Below, piece after piece: positions 1 through 10,329 of a stretch of DNA of 64,000 nucleotides. Position 1 is the first letter of the stretch, and the number at the start of each line of letters is the position of its first letter. A model generated the notes under the pieces. The model saw nothing but the letters and a program-made list of their open reading frames with translations. It made no database searches and was not told the origin of the DNA. The position numbers and the translations under genes are program-made. This stretch comes from Pleurodeles waltl. Lineage: Eukaryota > Chordata > Amphibia > Caudata > Salamandridae. The DNA lies in NCBI RefSeq assembly GCF_031143425.1, contig NC_090443.1, positions 1,053,630,554-1,053,694,553 on the forward strand. The letters are read 5' to 3'.

Positions 1-2
1 AT

Positions 3-167
3 TGGCCAAGGAGGGTGTGGTATTCCGACCTTCTCCAATTCTCACTGTGCCCTCCGCTCCGTCTCCCTCTCAGGGCAGACCTCCTCTCGCAGTCGCAGGG
101 GCAGGTTTTACACCCTAACCTCCAGAGTCTGCACCTACATGCCTGGAGATTGAACGGGGCAACCTGA
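3..167 (+). CDS. DIRS A1 RT/RNase H polyprotein, C-terminal 54 residues (partial)
   Basis: This is the end of the reverse transcriptase/RNase H frame, cut by the window start. It begins at WPRRVWYSDLLQ and ends at a TGA at 165-167. The same segment closes the 51,352 frame of copy A2. This tail follows the block where DIRS elements often carry a Dam-like methyltransferase domain; the family name is inferred from position and from the conserved AP-x-WP-x4-WY pattern seen complete in A2. The recombinase frame overlaps it in the -1 frame. Confidence 0.8.
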   Translation, partial: WPRRVWYSDLLQFSLCPPLRLPLRADLLSQSQGQVLHPNLQSLHLHAWRLNGAT

Positions 168-193
168 GTTCCTTCTCTCTCCCACCTGATGTA

Positions 194-1195
194 GTGGATG
201 TTATCTTAGCGGCCAGACGACACTCCACTAAAACTGTCTACGCTAATAGGTGGTCTAAATTTGTGGTATGGTGTGGAGAGAGACAGATTGATCCCTTACG
301 TGCTCATTTGTCAGATGTTTTATCTTTTGCTTTGTCTTTAGCGCAGAAAGGTTGTGCAGTGGCTACTATTATAGGTTACTTGTCTGCCTTGTCAGCCTTC
401 ATTTGTCTTCCAGACCAACCATTGTTATTTAAATCTCCTATAGTACTTAGATTCTTGAAGGGCCTTATGAATAAATACCCTCCAAAACCTTTTGTTATGC
501 CTCAATGGGATTTGTCCTTGGTCCTGACTTTTCTTATGGGGTCCCCTTTTGAGCATATGCATTCTTGCCCCTTAAGGTTCTTAGTTATTAAAACAGTTTT
601 CCTGGTGGCCATAACATCTGCAAGGAGAGTGAGTGAGTTGCAGGCTTTATCGGTAAAACCCCCTTATACAACTTTTTATGGGGATAAGGTGGTGTTGAGG
701 ACCAAGGCTGCTTTCCTTCCGAAGGTTGTTTCACCCTTCCATTTGGCTCAAACAATTACTCTGTCCACGTTCTATCCTCCGCCTCATCCTTCAAAGGAAG
801 AAGAGAGACTTCATCGCTTGGACCCAAAGAGGGCGTTAAGCTTCTTCATAGACAGAACGAAGGATTTCAGGCTGGATGATCAGCTTTTCATCGGATACGT
901 GGGCAAGAGGAGAGGAAAGGCAGTCCACAAGAGAACACTCTCCAGGTGGGTTGTTCTTTTCATTAAAATTTGTTACTCTTTAGCAAAGAAGGATCCTCCT
1001 GATGGTATTAGAGCTCATTCCACCAGGGCTAAGTCGGCCACTTCGGCCTTGGCTAGGGGTGTTCCTGTGGTCGACATCTGCAAGGCCGCAACTTGGTCGT
1101 CCCTTCACACTTTTGCGAAGCATTACTGCCTGGACTCTGAGGTCAGAAGGGACGGCCATTTTGCACGGTCAGTGCTGCAGGATTTCTTGGTTTGA
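194..1195 (+). CDS. DIRS A1 tyrosine recombinase (YR), intact catalytic domain
   Basis: This is a tyrosine recombinase, the enzyme DIRS elements use in place of an integrase to insert circular DNA copies. The catalytic residues are all visible: the first Arg in SARRVSELQAL, the HxxR box in RAHSTRAKSAT, and the last block LHTFAKHYCLD with the His and the nucleophilic Tyr. The frame is open from 119 (a TAA lies at 116-118) to TGA at 1195. There is no ATG near the start; position 194 is GTG, so the true start is unknown and the protein may be made by frameshifting or splicing from the overlapping RT frame. The equivalent frame in A2 has a stop, so A1 has the better catalytic domain of the two. 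Confidence 0.88.
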   Translation: MDVILAARRHSTKTVYANRWSKFVVWCGERQIDPLRAHLSDVLSFALSLAQKGCAVATIIGYLSALSAFICLPDQPLLFKSPIVLRFLKGLMNKYPPKPFVMPQWDLSLVLTFLMGSPFEHMHSCPLRFLVIKTVFLVAITSARRVSELQALSVKPPYTTFYGDKVVLRTKAAFLPKVVSPFHLAQTITLSTFYPPPHPSKEEERLHRLDPKRALSFFIDRTKDFRLDDQLFIGYVGKRRGKAVHKRTLSRWVVLFIKICYSLAKKDPPDGIRAHSTRAKSATSALARGVPVVDICKAATWSSLHTFAKHYCLDSEVRRDGHFARSVLQDFLV

Positions 1196-1249
1196 CCATA
1201 CAGGCACCCACCACCGGGCGTGGTACTGCTTTGGGACTCTATTCATTAG

Positions 1250-1350
1250 GTGAGGAATCCACAGGTAGTTGTATCCATCAGAAGAACGAGTTACTTACCT
1301 TCGGTAACGACTTTTCTGGTGGATACATTAGCTACCTGTGGATTCCTCAC
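1250..1350. repeat. DIRS A1 internal complementary region (ICR)
   Basis: The first half (GTGAGGAATCCACAGGTAGT and on) is the reverse complement of the left tip of family A, and the second half (from GAACGAGTTACTTACC) is the reverse complement of its right tip. The two meet at CCATCAGAA|GAACGAG. This is the arrangement expected of the internal template that restores the ends of a circular DIRS intermediate. Confidence 0.85.
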
Positions 1351-1631
1351 GGTCCCACCCGCCTCCCCGTTGCCTTTTTGGTCTCACCAAGTAATCCTTG
1401 AGTGTGCTCCTCTTGGTTTTGAGGACTGATGTAGATTATGTATATATGGATATTTGTATATATTTATTTGTGTATATACAAATTTGGTGTATATATGTAT
1501 TGTTTTAAAAAACAAAATTTAAAAAAAGGGGTTATATTAAATCTATAGCCATCTTCTTGCAATGATGTGTAGTTTACAATGTTATGAGATGTTGCCTTTA
1601 TCTTTCATTCCATTGGATTATTGTTCTCAGG

Positions 1632-1865
1632 CACGTAAAAAATGTTGGTACTGACATCGGCACATCGGCGAGGACCTCTTATTGCCTGTATGACGTCAGA
1701 CGGCGTCGCGTGGGCAAATGTGACGTCCTCGTCGACGTGCAGAAGCTAGGAAGAAGATTTCCGTCGAATGCTGGCGCCATGGGAGTATTCATTAGGTGAG
1801 GAATCCACAGGTAGCTAATGTATCCACCAGAAAAGTCGTTACCGAAGGTAAGTAACTCGTTCTTT
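1632..1865. repeat. DIRS A1 right inverted terminal repeat
   Basis: This is the inverted copy of the left terminal repeat seen at 47044-47245 and 63039-63235. It starts near GGCACGTAAAAAATG and ends AAGGTAAGTAACTCGTTCTT. It reaches about 30 bases further out than the left repeat does. It contains a TGACGTCA palindrome at 1691-1698. Confidence 0.85.
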
Positions 1866-3068
1866 AGGGTCATTACAGGGAGTGCCAGGTGTTAGCCAAT
1901 GAGCTACTCACCTTTAGGGTGACTGCACCCTTTCTATGACCACTTTCTTTGGTAAGTGGCATAGCCCTAAGCCTATTGGCCTAATTCCTACAATGCAGGA
2001 TGGATGAATTTTAAAAATAGTGTACACTCCAGCTCTTCCACCTTAGTGGTTGGACTGGCATGAAGTGGGAACTCCTACTAATTTACTTAATTTTTCTGCC
2101 AGTTCTGCCACCAAAAGTGGGGTCTGGAACTGAGGGTCAACCTCGTCCACCATATGGAGAGGCATGGGTTCCATTTCAAAGGTGGGTAAGACATTAGAAG
2201 CACCCAGCCCTGGAATGTAAATTCCTGGGAGAGGAGGTCAGACCTCTGCCCAGAGCAGGCCTTTGTTTTGAGCCCACAAGAGCACTGGCTTTCACCCTAG
2301 GGGGCCAGAACTTTGTCTAAGGTGGCTGTACTGGTTTTGACCAGTTAGTGCCCACGCTAGGAGTTGGTAGGTTTTGCAGGTGATACCTCTAAGGTGCCCT
2401 TTGAGGGCATGTATTAATAAATCATCACTGAATTCAGTGATGGTTTATTAATACAAGATGTTTGATACCAAACATCCCTATCTTCAGTGAAGCCATCATG
2501 TAGCTGGGGAACTCGTAATGACCAGTGTCCAGCACATGTACTTAAATGGTTTCACTGTTAACTTACTATGTCTGAGAATCGTCTCAGACATATTAAGGGC
2601 AGTTCATGCAGACATGCCCTCACAAGTAATTTAGTGCTCCCTCTCTTTAGGGCTGGAAGGCCTGTCAGAGGGGTGGCTTACATATATAACATGTACTGTA
2701 ACTGGACACGCCACACAGGCTGTGTGCCATGCCGTGTTTTAATTTTGTGTCTGCACCCAGAAACGCAGTCTGCTGAGGCAGCACTGGCTACACTTAAGTG
2801 AGAGGGTCTCTCAGGGTGGCACAATCTGTGCTGCAGGCCTCAAGGTCCTTCCTTTAGTACCTCGTGACATAGATATCAGGGGTACCATTTACTAGGGACT
2901 TACGGTGGGAACTAAAGGTTTGCCTTTTGGGAAAAACAACTGTGCAGTTTTAGGGAGATCTGACACTGGGGACCTGTTTAGCAGAAAGCCGGTGCACTTT
3001 CAGTCAAAACTTATGCCAGAAACTAGGCACAAAAAAGGGGACCATGTCAAAAGAGGCACTTTCCTACA
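1866..3068 (-). mobile_element. Solo LTR of the TGTAGG...CCTACA family, minus strand, 5' 1.2 kb
   Basis: Read on the minus strand, this begins TGTAGGAAAGTGCC at 3068 and follows the same order of blocks as the LTRs at 5031, 32100 and 40453: a cytosine-rich start, a GGTACC block, the GCTGCAGCA / TGTGCCACCC block, and later the TTTGGTATCAAAC block. It stops where DIRS A1 begins, so the remainder lies left of the window. It interrupts the left repeat of DIRS B1 at 3068/3069. The bases after it, TATAC, are the candidate target duplication. No coding capacity was seen. Confidence 0.75.
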
Positions 3069-3345
3069 TATACATTTATGCAGCCTATAGTAAAGGCTAA
3101 ACATGCCTAATTACATTGAGATTTCCTTTAAAAAACTCTTCTCAGACTCAAACAATTCTGTGAAACAGAAGAGAGAGAACATTGGGTGCAAAAACCACAG
3201 GTTTTATTACACTAGACAGAAGGAAAAGCATTCAAAGGCATTATTAGCCAATAGGCTGCATTTAAAGCAATATCATTGAAATACTGGCACTGTGCTTTCC
3301 TCCAGGACCTCCTTTATCACATCATGCCTTGGAGGTGAGGGTGAG
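3069..3345. repeat. DIRS B1 left inverted terminal repeat (tip missing)
   Basis: This matches, in reverse complement, the right repeat at about 11090-11370 (for example the GGCATTATTAGCCAATAGGC and TTTTGCACCC/GGGTGCAAAA blocks). The outermost part is missing because a minus-strand LTR is inserted here. Confidence 0.75.
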
Positions 3346-3539
3346 GTGACAGTTAGGTCAGTTCTTTTTTCCGGCTCCTTCACTGAGCATCCCTGAGCAT
3401 TAGCTCTTCAGTTTTCCTGAGTGTTAGTCAGTAAAATTCATTCATTTTTCAAAAATGTGACTTTAATTCGACGGATTTAAGAACCCTGTGTACTTGTAAC
3501 CATTTTTCGGACTGAAAAAAGTTTCCAGTCATCTACATA

Positions 3540-5030
3540 ATGCCAGCTTTGTTCAACAAATGTACTTCTTGTGGCAGGAAAATGGCACTCTCTGGCCCAC
3601 ACTCTGTGTGTGTGTCATGCTTGCCATATTCACACTGTCCTGACACCTGCTATCACTGTAAGAACTTTTCAGAAAGAACGCTAAAGAACAGGGAAAAGAG
3701 CAGACTGCATGCCATGCAAAAGAGAGGAAAGGTCAGACATTCAAATGGCCTTAGGGGGTTCAGAAACCTCCTTAAAAGAGCCCTCCTCTCATCATCTCAG
3801 ACGGACGACAGAGAAATCGAGTCAAAAACCTCATTCTCCACCTCATAGATCAGCGGCAAGAGAAATACTGTCATGTTTCCCTTCAGCATCAGTGTTGTCG
3901 TTGAGGGTCTCTATGCTACCTCTGTCGACATCAAAGAGGCAGACGACGGAGAAATCACTGTTGAGACACTCCTCAAAGACACTGTCAACTCAGAGCCAAG
4001 ACACGCAACATTGTGGCACTCAGCGTGCATGAAAGTTTGACATTGTATCAGGTAGCACCCAGCTCGACGTTGAGTCAATCACCAATGCACAGGTGCTCGA
4101 CGTCTGAACTGACTCCTGCACCTGTTACAATGAAAAGGCTATCAACATTGAGACATTCCCTGGCAACAGAGAAACAACACTGTACAGAGTCTCACTCAAC
4201 GTCGCACTCCTGTATATCGATGTCGAGAAGCAGATCCTTGTCTCCGGAAGTCACAATAGTGCCTGCAGTGGCTGCTCATTCACTAAGATTGCACAATCTG
4301 TAACAGACTCCACAGAAACAGAGAGAAGTCAACCAAATTACCGGTTCTGACTACTGTCAGACGTACTCCCCAAGCGGAGGTACTATGCATACACCTTCGC
4401 CTCCACGTACCCCACCTGGTACTTTTTCTTCTACTTCACCTGTAACCAGGCCTCACATGCAGGAATTGACACCACAAAGATCTCCAAGTCCACAGACTGG
4501 GAGTTCAAGAGTCAGATCTCCTAGACACAGCACAAGATCTAGGTCTCCTCATAGATCAACAACCAGATTTAGACATGCTCATTGATCCAGATCACGCAAA
4601 TGACATATGACCCCTTCCTGGTCCACAGCATCTCACTCTTCAGTAAGAGATTATCCGCCTACATTGTGTTATTAAACACCGGTGAGGGTTTCCCCTGTAG
4701 ATGACCTTATTACGTTTAATGATGTTCTAGAGAAGAGAGTGTTAGAGAAGCAGCAAAATTGAATATTGGCATTGTGTCTCCTCTTACTTCCTCTTCAGTC
4801 ATTTGTTTAAACTCTTCACCACAGAATGGCCTCTAGACCTCTACTACTTCTGTTCCTGGGTCTTTTGGAACTGGCCATACAAACATTCCTACACCTTCCT
4901 CGATACGAACTGTGCCTTCACAAATCCCCCAAAAATATAAGGCTCCAAAGCAGGATCCACGTTTCCTTTGGAGTGATCCTTCTCTGGATTCTGTGATTGC
5001 TGCAGCAGCTTGAAAAACTCAAGCAACAAC
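3540..5030 (+). pseudogene. DIRS B1 gag, first part (decayed)
   Basis: The frame opens at ATG 3540 and carries the zinc-type motif shared by all three DIRS families here: CTSCGRK, then GPHSVCVSCL, then HCPDTC. A frame of 102 residues is followed by serine/arginine-rich sequence in several frames to 5030, so the gene is broken by indels and stops. The solo LTR at 5031 then splits it; sequence resumes at 7726. Compare the better kept Gag of B2 from 27451. Gag of DIRS elements is presumed to bind and package element RNA; that role is family knowledge. Confidence 0.7.
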
Positions 5031-6082
5031 TGTAGGAAAGTCCCCTCTTCTTGGCATGGGTATCTCCACTTTTTGCCTGCTGTCAGTATGTTTTGCTAAC
5101 CAGGACCCCAGTGATTGTGCTCTCTCCCTCTAAATGTGGTTACTTAGGACTTTGCACATCCCACAATTGGCATACTGATGCCCCCATGTAACTCCCTACT
5201 ATATGGTACTTAGGTACCCAGAGCATTGGGGCAGCAGGGGTTTCCCATGGGCTGCAGCATGTATTATGCCACCCATGGGAGCCCATACAAAATGTGTCTG
5301 CAGGCCTGCCATTGCAGCATTAGTGAAAAGGTGCATGCACCATTTCACTGCAGGTCACTGTACCAGGTCAGTGTAAGTCACACCTATGGTAGGGCCTCCT
5401 AGCCCAGAGGGCAGGGTGCAGGTACTTGTTTGTGAGGGCACCCCTGCATGAGCAGAGGTGCCCCTATGAACTCCAGCTCCATTACACTGGACTTTGAAAG
5501 TGTGAAGAAGCCATTTTACCCATGTACTGGACACAGGTCATTACCTATGTCCAGCTACATAATGGTAACTCCAGTCCTTAGAGGAGCCCCATAATTGCTC
5601 CTGCTAGTCTTCTGGGGCATTCTGGGCAGCCTGTGCTGCTGCCAACCCTCATACAGGTTTCTGCCCTCCGGCTGCTTGACCAGCTCAGGCTGAAGAAGGC
5701 AGAACAAATTATTTCCTATGGGAGAGGGAGGTAACACCTTCTCCCTTGGAAGTAGGTGTTACATGGCTTGGGAGGAGTAGCCTCCCCAAGCCACTGGTAT
5801 GCTCTTAAAGGGCCCATTTGGTGACTTCCTTCCATAAGTCAGTTTGAACTAGTTCAGAGACCCCTGGTCCCTGCTCTGGGTCAAAACTGGACAATGGAAA
5901 GGGGAGTGATCACTTCCCTATCGATCACCACCTCAGGGGTGGTACCCAGAGCTCCTCCAGGTGGCCACTTGATTTCGCCATCTTGAATCCAAGGTGGGCA
6001 GAGCACCCTGGGAGCATCAGAGTGGCCAGGTCATGCAGGGGACATCAAAGCCCCCTACTGATAGGTGGTCACTCTGCTAGGT

Positions 6083-6112
6083 GACCAATCCTCCTTCCTG
6101 GGCTATTTAGGG
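6083..6112 (+). promoter_or_regulatory. Candidate LTR core promoter (CCAAT and TATA-like)
   Basis: GACCAATC is followed 13 bases later by GGCTATTTAG. The same pair occurs at the same place in the LTR at 40453 (GACCAATC then GGCTATTTAAGG near 41515-41543). Conservation between two copies and correct order for U3 support a promoter; the transcription start is not shown. Confidence 0.45.
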
Positions 6113-7479
6113 TCTTCCTCTTGCGTGGGTCCTGAGATTCACTGTGCAAGATTCCAGCAGGACTCCTCTGCATTGTTAACTTCACCTTCTGGTCAATGGG
6201 ACTGAACTGGACCCTCCTGGAACCGACAGTCTGCAACTACAGCAACAAATCCACTCTGCAACATTGTTTCTCCGGCTCCTTCCAGCAACTGCAACATTTC
6301 CCTGGCTGTGCATCCTCTGAGGGCAAACAGTCTTCAACCTGCACAAGAAGTGAGAAAGAATCTCCCTTAGAGTGAAGGAGTCACTCCCCTGCATCCGCAG
6401 GCTCCAACTGCAACGACGACTGGCTGTGTGGATCTTCTCTTCTCCGGAGCTGAGTGGATCCTGCATCACAGGTTGTCTGGAGTAGACCCTTTGGCCCTCT
6501 CTACCAGCTGTCCAACTTGGGAGATGGTAAGCCCTTGTCTGTTCTTGCTGTGCAGTACCGCTGTACACTGTGACTCTTGCAGCTACCACGGCTTGTTCGT
6601 TTCTCCTCCAAGTAATCTTCAGGCTCCGTGTAGCCCCAGCCCCCAGCGCTTCTCTGTGCAACGTACAGTCTCTTGCCTGCTGCTCCAGTGACGTGGGACA
6701 CTTTGTCAGGTGTGTTGAGTGGACCTCTCTATGACTCCTGTGCATGCTGCCTGTGGGGGCTGCCTCCTCTTCTTGTGACTCTCCCAGCTGCTGAGGGTCA
6801 CCCCTGACTGCTCTCTTTGGGTTGAGTCCCCTGGACCTTGCTGGTCCTTTTCAGCCTTGAAAACCATTCTTCTGCGACTCTTGCATTTGCCCAGGCTTGT
6901 TGGTGGTTTTCCAGCACCACTGACTGACTGCATCACGAACACCGAAGTGGAACATTACTTACGTCACTTCTGGACCTCCTCTTTTGCTCCAGTGCTGCAC
7001 TGCTGACCTTCTTCGTCCACCATCGACCTTGTCCTGCATCCACAGACGGTGGGTAGTGGCTTCTGCTACAGCCGAACACTCCATCACGAACTGGACTTGG
7101 GCCCCTTCCTTTGCAGGGCCTCTTCTGTCAGGATCCACCTCTGGGTTCTTCTAATCTTGTCTGGGTCTTGTATAATCCTTTTCCAAAGACCTACTGGGCT
7201 GGCCACCGGGGGTCACTCTGGTACTCACCTCTTGAGGTTCCTTGTTCCTCCACCTCCCCTCTACTGATTCCACTTCCTTGGGTGGGGGACTGCCTTTCAC
7301 ATTCCATTTTTTTAGTATATATTTTGGTCCTCCCTAGGGCTCCCACTATTTCTTTTGTTTTTACCAGTATCTATTGCTTTATATGCTATTTACTGATTGT
7401 TAATGTGTATATAATAGTGTGTTTACTTACCTCCAGTTGGGGTATTGCCTATACAGTATTTTAGTGTTTGTGTAACTAT

Positions 7480-7485
7480 AATAAA
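7480..7485 (+). terminator. Candidate LTR polyadenylation signal AATAAA
   Basis: AATAAA is followed by a T-rich and GT-rich stretch (TTTATTTTTG, CTGTGTGG). It sits about 240 bases from the LTR end and is repeated at the matching place in the copies at 32100 (34483) and 40453 (42747). Confidence 0.5.
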
Positions 7486-7725
7486 GTACCTTTATTTTTG
7501 TAACACTGTGTGGTTCTTTCCTGTGTGTAAGTGCTGTGTGGCTGTAGTTGTATTGCATACATTTTGCATGACTCCTAGATAAGTATTTGCTGCTCATCCA
7601 CAGCTACCTCTAGGGAGGCCTGGCTTCCTAGACACTGCCTAATCTTCACTAATAGGGGATAACTGGACCTGGTATAGGGTGATAACACCATAGGTGTCCA
7701 CCACGCACCAGGCCAGCTTCCTACA

Positions 7726-8074
7726 ACGGTCTCTTCCTCCACTGTACCTCCAGACAAGGACAATAAACACACTGGTTCCCTTGGTAAGAAAGTGTGTAAC
7801 ACCTCTGCATCTTGCATGAAAGTTTCAGCTTTACTGGGGCGCTATGTCAGAGCTGTTTGGGACTCTGTCTAGATTTACGGAAAACTACCTAAGGAGGACA
7901 GGCACAGTTTTCAAGAGATCCTTGAAGTGGGTGGTTTGGTAGCAAACCAAATCATCAAAGCCGCAGAAACCTCAGATCTCACAGCTCATGGATACGCCTA
8001 TGGTATTTGCGCAAGACACTCATCTTGGCCATGACTCATGGGCCTCAAGCCCAAAGCACAGCAGGCGATACTAA
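7726..8074 (+). pseudogene. DIRS B1 gag, middle part
   Basis: Resumes directly after the LTR with coding text matching B2 from about 28905: the PPDK block, the ALLGRYVRAVWDS-like block and DLTAHGYAYGICARHSSW. An in-frame stop (TAG near 7872) and others break it. It ends where the Harbinger MITE enters at 8075. Confidence 0.65.
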
Positions 8075-8529
8075 GGCCGCCGCCCGCCAAGGTTGAACCG
8101 CCGTGCGGCCGCCAATGCAGCCGCACTCCCGCGGGGTCTATTATGAGATCCCCGCTGGGCCGGCGGGCAGAAACCTAGTTTCCGCCTGCCGGCCCAGCGG
8201 GGATCTCGGCCGCAACACGGGAGCCGGCTCCAAATGGAGCCGGCAGTGTTGCGGCAGTTGCACCCATCGCGCTTTTCACTGTCTGCCCCCAGGGGCCCCA
8301 CGACCCCACTTTCCCCCAGCCTTTTCATGGCTGTTCTTACTGCCTTGAAAAGGCTGGTGGGAGGGGGACGCTGCCCTGGGGGATTTAAACCGCGGGACTA
8401 ATGTGTCGGGAAACCGCCAGTCCCGGCGGTGCGACCGCGGCGCTTCCATTGCGGTCGCAATTCCCCCGGAAGCACTGCCAGCCTGTTGGCGGTGCTTCCT
8501 CCAAAACCGCCAGGGTTGTAATGACCTCC
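8075..8529. mobile_element. Harbinger MITE 1 (455 bp) with TAA target duplication
   Basis: GC-rich, non-coding insert that splits the gag of B1. TAA stands at both sides (8072-8074 and 8530-8532), the 3-bp duplication typical of PIF/Harbinger elements. The right end reads CCGCCAGGGTTGTAATGACC, like the right end of the 9.9-kb Harbinger element. The left end is decayed. It contains long hairpins, including GAGATCCCCGCTGGGCC... pairing with its reverse complement about 60 bases on. Confidence 0.85.
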
Positions 8530-8532
8530 TAA

Positions 8533-8740
8533 ATCTCCCTTTCACAGTCACATTTCTATTTGGACGTTATGCAGATGACGAGATAGCAAAAATGAAGTCA
8601 GAACTGGAGATGCTGAAAGCAATGGGCCTTGAGAAATGTAAGGAGTTCAGACTCAAATATAAACCGTATGACCCCAGGCCTTACCAGCAGAGGATTCAAA
8701 CTCCTCACTGGTTACAACATTCACAGTAGCATTCCAGGTC
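8533..8740 (+). pseudogene. DIRS B1 gag, last part
   Basis: Open text reading KAMGLEKCKEFRLKYKPYD and PRPYQQRIQTPH matches the Gag end of B2 (RAVGLERRKDFRRRYRPYD, about 29310-29400). It continues the gag reading interrupted by the MITE and ends at a TAG at about 8727. Confidence 0.65.
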
Positions 8741-9008
8741 ACACTACCATCCTTAAAGACAAGCAACAGGAAGAGGAACTCATCAATTAACCTCCTCTGC
8801 TAAAGCCAAACTATAACCATGAGCTATTGCTTCCCCATCCCTGTATCTTGTTCCGGTGGCGGGAAGCATTAGGAAACTTCTAAACGAGTGGAGAAAAATA
8901 ACAAGCGACAAATGGGTATTGAACATTGGTCAATATGGCTACTCTATCAGGTACAAATCCCCTCTCCTGCTGTCCCTCCAAAAATAACATCACCTTATCT
9001 ACAGAACT
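8741..9008 (+). pseudogene. DIRS B1 reverse transcriptase, N-terminal remnant
   Basis: Decayed start of the pol frame; the reading WRKITSDKWVLNIGQYGYS matches HGITRDKWVQNIVENGYS of B2 (about 29600). It breaks off at 9008, where the satellite-like dimer begins. The polymerase core, RNase H and most of the methyltransferase-like block are absent. Confidence 0.65.
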
Positions 9009-9100
9009 ACCCTGAAATCGGTCCCAGGATGCTTGTTTCTGGTCCGGGGAGGACCTGGCCTGGCAGTTCGGGCTGGACTGTTTCCAGCCCGTCAAGACTG

Positions 9101-9108
9101 ATTTGCAT
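9101..9108 (+). promoter_or_regulatory. Octamer ATTTGCAT in satellite-like copy 1
   Basis: Perfect octamer, conserved in copy 2 at 9424-9431 (same call). Newt satellite 2 is reported to use a small-nuclear-RNA-type promoter with an octamer-like upstream element; the match supports that identity. Confidence 0.5.
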
Positions 9109-9296
9109 ATGGCTGGGTCCAAACTGGAATGGCATGGCAAGCAAAAAAAATGATGGATTAAACCCAGATCTGTGACTGGGGGTGAATGTTTGATTTGTTC
9201 TGCATTATGTCCATCATTTGTTGTTTTTGCATTTGTCTCCTCAAGCAGGAAGGGTATGCCCAGATGTGGGTCCCGTGCTTGCTAAGCCACCAGATT

Positions 9297-9351
9297 CAAG
9301 CTAGCTTGGCTGATGAATGGTGATACCCTAAAATCGGTCCCAGGATGCTTG
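9297..9351 (+). ncRNA. Hammerhead ribozyme motif (mutated core) in satellite-2-like repeat
   Basis: Elements in order: CAAGC (9297-9301), inner stem TGG (9307-9309), core CTGATGA (9310-9316), stem-loop II ATGGTGATACCCT (9317-9329), AAAA where GAAA is required (9330-9333), a very short stem III with cleavage triplet GTC ending at 9339, then CCA (9340-9342) and GCTTG (9347-9351) closing stem I across an internal loop. The first copy keeps ACCCTGAAATCGGTC (9009-9023) but lacks the upstream half. The G-to-A core change predicts this copy is inactive or very weak. Confidence 0.7.
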
Positions 9352-9545
9352 TTTCTGGTCCTGGGAAGACCTGCCCTTGCAGTTCGGGCTGTACTCTTTC
9401 CTTGGGGAACAGGGTCAAGACTGATTTGCATATGGCTGGGTCCAAACTGGAATGGCACGGCAAGCAAAAAAACTGGTGGGGTCTGGGGGTGAATGTTTGA
9501 TTTGTTCTGCATTCTGTCCATCATTTGTTGTTTTTACTCTTGATA

Positions 9546-9836
9546 GACTGGTCCAGGGCATATCTATATGCTTTTCTCCCCATTCCATTAATACCAGCAG
9601 TAATAAACAAACTTTACAGTCAGGGCCAGAATGATCCTAGTAGCCCCCAGAATGGCCTCACCAGTGGTGGTACACAGACCTTCTGCAACTGTCAGAAAGA
9701 CCACACAGGAGAATGTTGTGCAGAGCTGATCTCCTACACAAGCTCAGAGGTAGGAAATTCCACCCAACCTTCCCTCGCTGAGCTTGACAGCATGGCTCCT
9801 GAATTCCTGCAATATGGTCACCTCGGTCTACCTTAG
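9546..9836 (+). pseudogene. DIRS B1 pol C-terminus and YR N-terminus (overlapping frames)
   Basis: After the dimer the text reads DWSRAYLYAFLPIPLIPAV, matching HWSGIFLYAFPPIPLIPAV of B2 at about 31160. The recombinase N-terminus follows as LAELDSMAPEFLQYGHLGL, closed by TAG at 9834-9836 where B2 stays open. A further YR stretch to 10329 is broken by stops and indels. Confidence 0.65.
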
Positions 9837-10329
9837 GAATGCATGAACACTCTTAATAAGACCAGCAGCTAGATGTTCTTACTGCTTTAAATGGAAAGGA
9901 TTCTACTTGTGGTGTGTTCAGAATAATCATCATCCAATTCTGGGCCAGGGGGTTGTAATTTGACCTTATCTCCTCCATCTGGCACACTGAGGTTTACAGA
10001 TTTCTTCTGTTAAGGCACACCTTGCATCGATTACTGCTTACAGAAAATCACCTTCTCAAAGATCATTCTTCGAAATGCCTGTTGTTAAAGATTACTTAAA
10101 AGTTTGAAGAAGGTGTTCCCCCTGGTTCGCTCCCCCTCCTCACCTTGGGAATTGAATGTGTATTGTCAAAGCTCGTGGGTCCACCTTTGAACTTACACAT
10201 TTGGCTTCCTTGTAGCACCTTACATGGAAGACTGCCTTTCTTGTCACTATCTCTTCAGTATGCAGAGTCAGTGAAATTCAGTCTCTTTCTGCCAAAGAAC
10301 CTTACACAGTAGTTCGTGAAAAAAGGGTA

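Larger units (their letters stand above)
1..1865 (+). mobile_element. DIRS family A, copy A1, right-hand part
   Basis: This is the right third of a DIRS-type retrotransposon cut by the window start. It holds the end of the RT/RNase H frame, a complete recombinase frame, the internal complementary region and the right inverted terminal repeat. It aligns base for base with the right part of the full-length copy at 47044-53013. Its right end (CTCGTTCTT, about 1865) abuts a minus-strand solo LTR, so A1 inserted into that LTR. No target-site duplication is expected, because DIRS elements integrate with a tyrosine recombinase. Confidence 0.9.
5031..7725 (+). mobile_element. Solo LTR, TGTAGG...CCTACA family, 2695 bp
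   Basis: It begins TGTAGGAAAG and ends TTCCTACA, the 5'-TG...CA-3' ends of an LTR, and interrupts the Gag of DIRS B1. The expected 5-bp duplication is imperfect: ACAAC precedes it and ACGGT follows; loss of one ACA unit from TACAACAAC would explain this. Inside are a CCAAT motif (about 6085), a TATA-like TATTTAG (about 6104) and an AATAAA at 7480-7485. No gag or pol is present, so this is a solo LTR. Open frames inside are short and unsupported. Confidence 0.78.
9009..9537 (+). repeat. Newt satellite-2-like tandem dimer (period 315 bp)
   Basis: Two direct copies, 9009-9323 and 9324-9537, the second truncated and lacking about 20 internal bases. Shared blocks include ATCGGTCCCAGGATGCTTG, CAGTTCGGGCTG, GATTTGCATATGGCTGGGTC and TTTGATTTGTTCTGCATT. 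The size, the hammerhead layout and the octamer motif fit newt satellite 2, a transcribed ~330-bp caudate repeat. It fills a 1.5-kb deletion in the pol gene of DIRS B1. The identification rests on structure and memory, not on a search. Confidence 0.72.
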
